DNA from: Oscillospiraceae bacterium
GTDB lineage: Bacteria; Bacillota_A; Clostridia; Oscillospirales; WRJC01
NCBI GenBank assembly: GCA_009785015.1
Contig: WQXD01000104.1
Coordinates: 1 to 10,670 of the forward strand
DNA: 10,670 bases
Direction of reading: 5' to 3'
In this document: in pieces, positions 6,882 through 10,670 of the stretch
Layout of the letters: each line of letters starts with the position of its first letter
Numbering within the stretch: position 1 is the stretch's first letter
Notes under the pieces: model-generated
The model's input: only the letters and a program-made list of their open reading frames with translations
What the model was told of the DNA's origin: nothing
The model's database searches: none
Made by a program: the position numbers and the translations under genes

Positions 6882-7112
6882 ATGCCAAGAGCTCCAGCCA
6901 AAATCAAAATCAGGATGTGCCAGAAATGCAACGGGAATTATATCGACGAATTCCAGAAGTTGCTCGAAGGCAAAAATGTGACTTTTGAGATAAAATGCGT
7001 CGGAGGCGGAAAATGCGGAACCGAAACTCCGTTCTGCAAATTCGAACAGGGCGCGAACAAATCCATCCTCGAAGCCGACACAGTCGAGGCTTTAGCGGCT
7101 CAAATCGGGTAA
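6882..7112 (+). CDS. Small five-cysteine protein, possible metal or Fe-S binding
   Basis: A 76-residue protein of unrecognised family. It has a basic N-terminus, then C13-x2-C16 (MCQKC), a predicted helix, C39 and C45 in a CVGGGKC loop, and C52 (PFCKF). It ends with a predicted acidic helix (EADTVEALAAQI). The helix-strand-CysGly-loop order recalls small thioredoxin-like [2Fe-2S] or DUF1450-type proteins, and five cysteines in 40 residues suit metal or cluster binding. This is resemblance, not a family assignment. There is no signal peptide or membrane segment, so it should be cytoplasmic. The ATG at 6882 follows AAAGGGGAA (6866-6873). Its promoter is overlaid by a clear inverted repeat, so it is probably regulated. 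It appears monocistronic, with a long hairpin about 30 bases downstream. A zinc-binding structural protein is the main alternative. Confidence 0.8.
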   Translation: MPRAPAKIKIRMCQKCNGNYIDEFQKLLEGKNVTFEIKCVGGGKCGTETPFCKFEQGANKSILEADTVEALAAQIG

Positions 7113-7141
7113 TCTCCCCAAAATACGCGTACCACTTCTCG

Positions 7142-7189
7142 TAGGGGCGAAAACGCGAACTCTCTCCCGTTCGCGTCTTTCGCTCCCTA
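7142..7189. repeat. Long imperfect intergenic hairpin
   Basis: ACGCGAAC (7153-7160) pairs perfectly with GTTCGCGT (7169-7176) around an 8-base loop. After one bulged C the stem continues for about nine more pairs (GGGGCGAAA side against TTTCGCTCCC side, one G-T), and TA/TA closes it. No T run follows, so it is a poor intrinsic terminator. The GTAGGGGCGAA edge resembles dispersed intergenic hairpin repeats that I associate with clostridial genomes. This is recollection and needs a genome-wide count. Confidence 0.6.
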
Positions 7190-7265
7190 TGACTTATTTG
7201 GCCTTAAAATTCGGTAAAATTTGATTATAAAACAAAAATTCCGAAAAAAAATTGCGAACAAATGC

Positions 7266-7294
7266 TTGACAAATTTTATTTTGTATGCTATAAT
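7266..7294 (+). promoter_or_regulatory. Consensus promoter of the flavodoxin-like/subtilase-like unit
   Basis: TTGACA (7266-7271), a 17-base spacer and TATAAT (7289-7294) are both perfect consensus, and TG at 7286-7287 adds an extended -10. It should be among the strongest promoters in the window. Just downstream, CTATA and TATAG (7288-7305) form weak inverted arms. Transcription would start near 7301, about 44 bases before the ATG. Confidence 0.9.
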
Positions 7295-7344
7295 ACATAG
7301 TATAGTAAAATTTAAACCAGAGTTATATATCAGGAGGGATAAAG

Positions 7345-7767
7345 ATGAAAAAAAGATTGGCACTGTACTATTCGTTCGACGAAAACGCGAAAAAAATGGC
7401 CCAGACCAAGGCCAAGGAATTGAAGGCGGACACAGCGGTGGAGGTAAAGGAAACCAAACAGCGCTCCAAGTTCAATGTGATGACCTCGGGCGCCCTTGAA
7501 GCCATGCGCATGAAAAAGGCGGAGATCGAGCCCCTGACGGTAAACTTCGACGACTACGGGACGATAATTCTGATCATGCCCGCGTGGGGCGGAAACCCGG
7601 CTCCCGCCATGAACAGCATTATCGGGCTCATACCGGGCGGCAAGGAAGTGGAGATATACATGATTTCGCCCAAAGGCAATTCCATGAAGTCGGCGGACAA
7701 TACCAGCAACGAAATCCAGAAGCGGGGCTCTCATGTGACCAAATATGTGGACTTGAAAATAGGCTGA
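7345..7767 (+). CDS. Flavodoxin-like protein with an altered phosphate-binding loop
   Basis: A 140-residue protein, normal length for a short-chain flavodoxin. The first strand and loop read LALYYSFDENAKKMA. In flavodoxins this is the FMN phosphate loop, YSxTGNTxxxA. Here S10 and N14 are kept, but T, G and T are replaced by D12, E13 and A15, which adds two acidic residues where a phosphate should sit. Later features fit the family: an IILIMPAWGGNPAPAMNSII strand-loop-helix near residues 71-92, like the PxWxGxxPxP flavin loop, and a final VEIYMISPKG strand. The ATG at 7345 follows AGGAGGG (7331-7337). A consensus promoter drives it, and the subtilase-like gene begins 32 bases after its stop, so the two should share one mRNA. 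It may bind flavin weakly, bind another cofactor, or have a non-redox role; electron transfer is not assured. Confidence 0.8.
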   Translation: MKKRLALYYSFDENAKKMAQTKAKELKADTAVEVKETKQRSKFNVMTSGALEAMRMKKAEIEPLTVNFDDYGTIILIMPAWGGNPAPAMNSIIGLIPGGKEVEIYMISPKGNSMKSADNTSNEIQKRGSHVTKYVDLKIG

Positions 7768-7799
7768 ACAAAAAAACAAAAAAGGAGGGCGGAAGCTGT

Positions 7800-9437
7800 A
7801 TGGACCGCGAAATAAAAATAACCCCGACCGGCAAAATGCCGGTCAGCCCGGACGGCGGCGGCCAGCGGCCGAACGGCGGCAAACAAAGGCTTTTCGGCCC
7901 CGCGGCGGCCACCGCCCTTTTGATGATGGGCGTCGCGGTGATTCTGATCCGGTTCGTTTACGCCGCCAACGTAAAAGGCAAAACCGAAACTCCGCAGATC
8001 GCCGAAAAAACCGAAACGGCCCCGCCCTCTTTGACAGAGGGCGATATCCGCGGGAGCTGGTCGATGGCCGACTATGTGGAAAACTTCGAGGATTTCGACC
8101 CTGCCGAGCCCAATTACAAAAGATTGGACTTAAAGCTGCCCTATTGCCGCGCCGAATTTTTCGACGACGGCACTCTGGTGATGACGTCTTCCGGTTTGGC
8201 TTTTTCGGAGCGGGGCTTCGACGGGGTGTACCGCTGGATGAACAAAGAGTCCGATATTTTCTTTTTGCCCATGGGGGGCGTCAGCGTATGCGCAGTCAGG
8301 AATATCGGCGGCAAAGACTATATGTTCGCCGATTTTACCGATCCGAAACTGATGCCCGGCGCCCCGCGGGGGTACTGTGTGCTGGTTAAAAACAAGACGA
8401 AATGCGTAGATCCGGGCGAAGATATAACAGGAAAAGACACGCGCAATTATGACTTTGCCCCGGTGCAGAAATCTTTTTATACCGTTTCGTTCGACGAAAA
8501 CACGCTGTTTCCCCGCGAAATCCAAAGAACGGCCCAAAAGGTGATGGAGAGCGGGAAAAACCCCGGGCTCGGGCTCCGCGCCCTTCATGAACGCGGCATA
8601 ACCGGCAAAGGGGTGAACGTGGCGATAATCGACGAGCCTCTGGAGGCGGGCCACCCCGAATACAGGGGCAAAATAGCCGAGTACCGGGATTTCGGAAGCG
8701 GAGCCGAATCGAGCGCGCAGGGGCCCGCGATAGCGGGGCTTCTCGCCGGGGAGACCGTAGGCGCCGCCCCGGGCGTCAATATCTATTATGCCGCCGTCCC
8801 CGCCTGGGAGATGTACGACGCCGCATATTACGCCTCGGCCTTGGACTGGATAATCGAAGTCAACGGCGCTCTGCCGGAGGGCGAGAAAATAAGGGTGGTG
8901 TGCATTTCGCCCAACCCGGAAAATCCGCTGCCCTGGATAAATGTGGAGCAATATCTGTACAGTTTCATGCGGGCCGAAAAAGAAGGCATGATCGTGCTCG
9001 ACTGCACGAACGAGCACGGGGCCGTCTTCGGGGCTTGCGGCTATGATTACAAAAACTTCGAGGATGTATCCCTGTGCAAGCCCAAAAGCGCGTACCGGAT
9101 CGCGATTGCGCCCTATCATTATGACAACCAGGCGCGGGACATATATATCGGCGATGAGGACGAACCGAATGAAAACATGCTGCGCGTCCCGGTAAATTAC
9201 AGGACGCTGCCCGCCTCCTCCGAAAAAGGCGAATACAGATACCGCTATGACGGCAAGGGCCGCCTGAGCTGGGCGCTCCCGTACGCCGCCGGGGTTCTGG
9301 CCATGGGCTGGCAGCTAAAGCCCGGGCTGGGCGGGGAAGAAATGATAAAAATACTCTTTGAAACCGCATACACCGACAAAAAAGGCAACAGATATATCCA
9401 TCCCGGGGCGTTTATCGAATACCTTGATAATTATTGA
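7800..9437 (+). CDS. Membrane-anchored subtilase-fold (S8-like) protein with catalytic His replaced by Gln
   Basis: A 545-residue protein. An N-terminal cytoplasmic stretch (1-31) is followed by one membrane segment (about 32-57), so the rest is probably extracellular. Residues about 80-198 form a domain with GSWSMADYVENFEDFDP and GGKDYMFADF. This matches a beta-rich module I recall beside peptidase and BlaR1-like domains. Residues about 253-545 resemble a subtilisin catalytic domain: VNVAIIDEPL with Asp278, AQGPAIAGLLAG in place of HGTHVAG with Gln307 at the His position, DCTNEHG with Asn404 at the oxyanion position, and LSWALPYAAG in place of GTSMAxPxxAG with Ser490. Asp, Asn and Ser are kept but His is lost, so normal proteolysis is unlikely. 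The start at 7800 is chosen because AAGGAGGG (7782-7789) precedes it; the frame is open upstream, but that would overlap the flavodoxin-like gene. It is the second gene of that unit. Confidence 0.85.
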   Translation: MDREIKITPTGKMPVSPDGGGQRPNGGKQRLFGPAAATALLMMGVAVILIRFVYAANVKGKTETPQIAEKTETAPPSLTEGDIRGSWSMADYVENFEDFDPAEPNYKRLDLKLPYCRAEFFDDGTLVMTSSGLAFSERGFDGVYRWMNKESDIFFLPMGGVSVCAVRNIGGKDYMFADFTDPKLMPGAPRGYCVLVKNKTKCVDPGEDITGKDTRNYDFAPVQKSFYTVSFDENTLFPREIQRTAQKVMESGKNPGLGLRALHERGITGKGVNVAIIDEPLEAGHPEYRGKIAEYRDFGSGAESSAQGPAIAGLLAGETVGAAPGVNIYYAAVPAWEMYDAAYYASALDWIIEVNGALPEGEKIRVVCISPNPENPLPWINVEQYLYSFMRAEKEGMIVLDCTNEHGAVFGACGYDYKNFEDVSLCKPKSAYRIAIAPYHYDNQARDIYIGDEDEPNENMLRVPVNYRTLPASSEKGEYRYRYDGKGRLSWALPYAAGVLAMGWQLKPGLGGEEMIKILFETAYTDKKGNRYIHPGAFIEYLDNY

Positions 9438-9455
9438 CTATAATCAAAATTTATC

Positions 9456-9485
9456 TTGACAAAGCGCGCGGCAAACGGATATAAT
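9456..9485 (+). promoter_or_regulatory. Promoter of the zinc-ribbon membrane protein gene
   Basis: TTGACA (9456-9461), an 18-base spacer and TATAAT (9480-9485), both perfect consensus. Transcription would begin near 9492. No terminator is visible between the subtilase-like gene and this promoter, so some read-through is possible. Confidence 0.85.
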
Positions 9486-9530
9486 GTAGTATTAAAATAA
9501 TATAATATGAAAGAGGTAAAATCAAACACT

Positions 9531-9860
9531 ATGATAAAATGTATGAATTCTGAATGCGTCAACTATAAGCAGGAATTGGTCGAGGGGACCGAGATATGCC
9601 AGATGTGCGGAAAGCCGACGGAAAATATCCAAACCAGCTTGGACAAGAGAAGGCCGGCGGCCGCCATTATAAGCATCGCTTCAATCGGCTCCGTGCTGTT
9701 CGCGTTCCTTCCGTTTATGTGGGCTTTCTATATCGGCATGGGGCTTTTGGCTTTGTGCGTGGTCGCTTCGTTTGTGATCAGGATGGTGCCGGCGATTGTC
9801 ACTTCGATTCTGTGCGTGTTTGCCATGGTCGGGATATTTTTCTACTACGGGATATTGTAG
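9531..9860 (+). CDS. Small zinc-ribbon membrane protein
   Basis: A 109-residue protein when read from the ATG at 9531. Four cysteines near the N-terminus (C4, C9, C23, C26, the last pair as CQMCG) form a zinc-ribbon pattern. A short basic linker (DKRRP) is followed by about 65 hydrophobic residues that fit two or three membrane helices, ending YYGIL. The architecture, a cytoplasmic zinc ribbon joined to helices, is common among uncharacterised Firmicute membrane proteins; its role is not known. An upstream in-frame ATG at 9507 lies only about 15 bases after the predicted transcript start and has no ribosome site. AAGAGG (9511-9516) falls inside that extension and 14 bases before 9531, so I prefer 9531; starting at 9507 would add eight residues. 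It has its own promoter and appears monocistronic. Confidence 0.75.
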   Translation: MIKCMNSECVNYKQELVEGTEICQMCGKPTENIQTSLDKRRPAAAIISIASIGSVLFAFLPFMWAFYIGMGLLALCVVASFVIRMVPAIVTSILCVFAMVGIFFYYGIL

Positions 9861-9863
9861 GCC

Positions 9864-9886
9864 CGGGCTGCCCGAAAATTTTTTAT
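9864..9886 (+). terminator. Weak possible terminator after the zinc-ribbon gene
   Basis: CGGG (9864-9867) and CCCG (9871-9874) can pair around a 3-base loop, and a run of six T follows after AAAA. The stem is only 4 bp, so termination would be weak. It lies directly after the stop codon at 9858-9860. Confidence 0.35.
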
Positions 9887-9895
9887 GATTAGCTG

Positions 9896-9924
9896 TTGCA
9901 AAACCCGAAAAGCTGTGATATAAT
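9896..9924 (+). promoter_or_regulatory. Promoter of the second CBM9-like protein gene
   Basis: TTGCAA (9896-9901), a 17-base spacer and TATAAT (9919-9924), with TG at 9916-9917 giving an extended -10. Transcription would begin near 9931, and the ribosome site GGAGGA (9955-9960) precedes the ATG at 9967. Confidence 0.8.
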
Positions 9925-9966
9925 AGATATAACGAAAATTCAAATAAAAAAATCGGAGGAAAAAAT

Positions 9967-10670
9967 ATGCGCAGATTTATTTCGGTTCTGCTTCTTGTCA
10001 TGCTTCTCATATCGGTGTTTGCCCAAAGCGCGCAGGCTGTTTCAAGGCTCAAAAAAGGCGAGGTGTCCTACGGTACGCCCGTGGTGGACGGGGTCATGGA
10101 CGACTGCTATAAAAATTCGAGCGAACTCAAAATCGAGTATATCGCTTCCATCGCCAACAACGCGGAGGAAGGCGGGGACAACGCGAAGGGCAGCATTTGG
10201 CTGTGCTGGGACGAAAGTTACATCTATATGTTCGTGGATGTGACCGACAGGACCCCCGTGACGCAGCCCTTGGACAATTTCAGCAGCGACGCGTTTGAAT
10301 CGACGTTTGATTTCGACAACATCAACGACGACCACTACGGCGACAACGGCCTTTTCGTGAAAGTTTTGGCCTATGCGAGAACGGTCGGTTCGCCCGAGTT
10401 TGAAATCGACTGGGTCGACGCGATGGCCACCGACCATCAGGAATGGTTCACTAACCTGCCCGACAGCGAACACCAGGTCGCCTGCGTCATCAAATCGGAC
10501 GGATACATAATCGAACGCCGGGTGCCCCTAAACGACGCGGTCAAGGCCATGCTTAAGCCAGGTTACGCTTTCGGCTTCCAGATATGGCTGTTAGACGACA
10601 TAGACGACAACAACCAGAGGGATTTCAAAATGTCGTGGGGCGAGCCCACCGACGAGGTGAGCGTGGGGGC
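9967..10670 (+). CDS. Secreted CBM9-like protein, 3' end cut by the window
   Basis: An open frame from the ATG at 9967 runs to the window edge, giving 234 codons with no stop. Residues 1-24 are a signal peptide (RR, hydrophobic core, AQA before VSRLKK), so the protein is exported. The remainder resembles a family 9 carbohydrate-binding domain, like the protein at 5359-6684. It shares a (V/I)(V/I)DGxxDxxY start (VVDGVMDDCY, 39-48), a WDESYIYMFVDVTD strand pair (81-94), NFSSDAFESTFDFDN (104-118) and a FGFQIWLLDDIDDN segment (202-215). GGAGGA (9955-9960), six bases before the ATG, supports the start. What follows the CBM9 region, whether an anchor, an enzyme or more binding modules, cannot be known here. 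Binding of plant or microbial glycans at or outside the cell surface is inferred from the family. Confidence 0.8.
   Translation, partial: MRRFISVLLLVMLLISVFAQSAQAVSRLKKGEVSYGTPVVDGVMDDCYKNSSELKIEYIASIANNAEEGGDNAKGSIWLCWDESYIYMFVDVTDRTPVTQPLDNFSSDAFESTFDFDNINDDHYGDNGLFVKVLAYARTVGSPEFEIDWVDAMATDHQEWFTNLPDSEHQVACVIKSDGYIIERRVPLNDAVKAMLKPGYAFGFQIWLLDDIDDNNQRDFKMSWGEPTDEVSVG

Noticed and set aside
7221..7499. Plus-strand open frame of 92 codons at 7221
   Set aside because: It covers the consensus promoter and the start of the flavodoxin-like gene in another frame, and has no ribosome site.
7584..7799. N-terminal extension of the subtilase-like gene from an ATG at 7584
   Set aside because: It would overlap the flavodoxin-like gene for over 180 bases, has no ribosome site, and translates to shadow-like sequence. 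The ATG at 7800 has AAGGAGGG at proper spacing and leads to a normal membrane anchor.
8130..9119. Minus-strand open frame of 329 codons under the subtilase-like gene
   Set aside because: Antisense to a gene with clear domain motifs on the plus strand; no ribosome site and low-complexity composition.

Overview
The window looks like chromosome of an uncultured Firmicute of the Clostridia class. This is inferred from strong purine-rich ribosome binding sites before almost every gene, near-consensus TTGACA/TATAAT promoters, short A/T-rich spacers, a clostridial-type alanyl-tRNA synthetase with a Cys-rich insertion, and a wall-sorting-like C-terminal tail. Taxonomy below class level cannot be read from the sequence. 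Nine protein genes are supported. No rRNA, tRNA, CRISPR array, insertion sequence or phage gene was seen, and no gap between genes exceeds 300 bases.

Layout. Bases 1-119 hold nothing I can support. On the minus strand, 2471 down to 120 is a two-gene unit with its own promoter and terminator: a seven-repeat FG-GAP/VCBS beta-propeller protein that starts with TTG, followed by a Gfo/Idh/MocA-family oxidoreductase. Facing away from it on the plus strand is alaS (2580-5252), with a consensus promoter and a leader too short for a T-box. A secreted CBM9-discoidin protein with a sortase-like tail follows (5359-6684) and ends in a very strong terminator. The next spacer (6685-6881) is dense with repeats and palindromes and carries an extended -10 promoter. 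It leads into a 76-residue five-cysteine protein (6882-7112). A large intergenic hairpin and a consensus promoter then precede a two-gene unit: a flavodoxin-like protein with an altered phosphate loop (7345-7767), and a membrane-anchored subtilase-like protein whose catalytic His position is Gln (7800-9437). A zinc-ribbon membrane protein (9531-9860) has its own consensus promoter. A second secreted CBM9-like protein (9967 onward) has its own promoter and runs off the window.

How the genes may work together. Two secreted CBM9-like proteins, one apparently wall-anchored, and an intracellular propeller/dehydrogenase pair suggest a lifestyle centred on complex carbohydrate; this is inference from families. 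alaS is housekeeping. The most unusual part is 6685-9437. There, a repeat- and operator-rich promoter region leads to a small Cys-rich protein, and a separate transcription unit pairs a flavodoxin fold lacking its usual FMN-phosphate loop residues with a subtilase fold lacking its catalytic His. Both look like repurposed scaffolds, so this pair is the best candidate for something undescribed.
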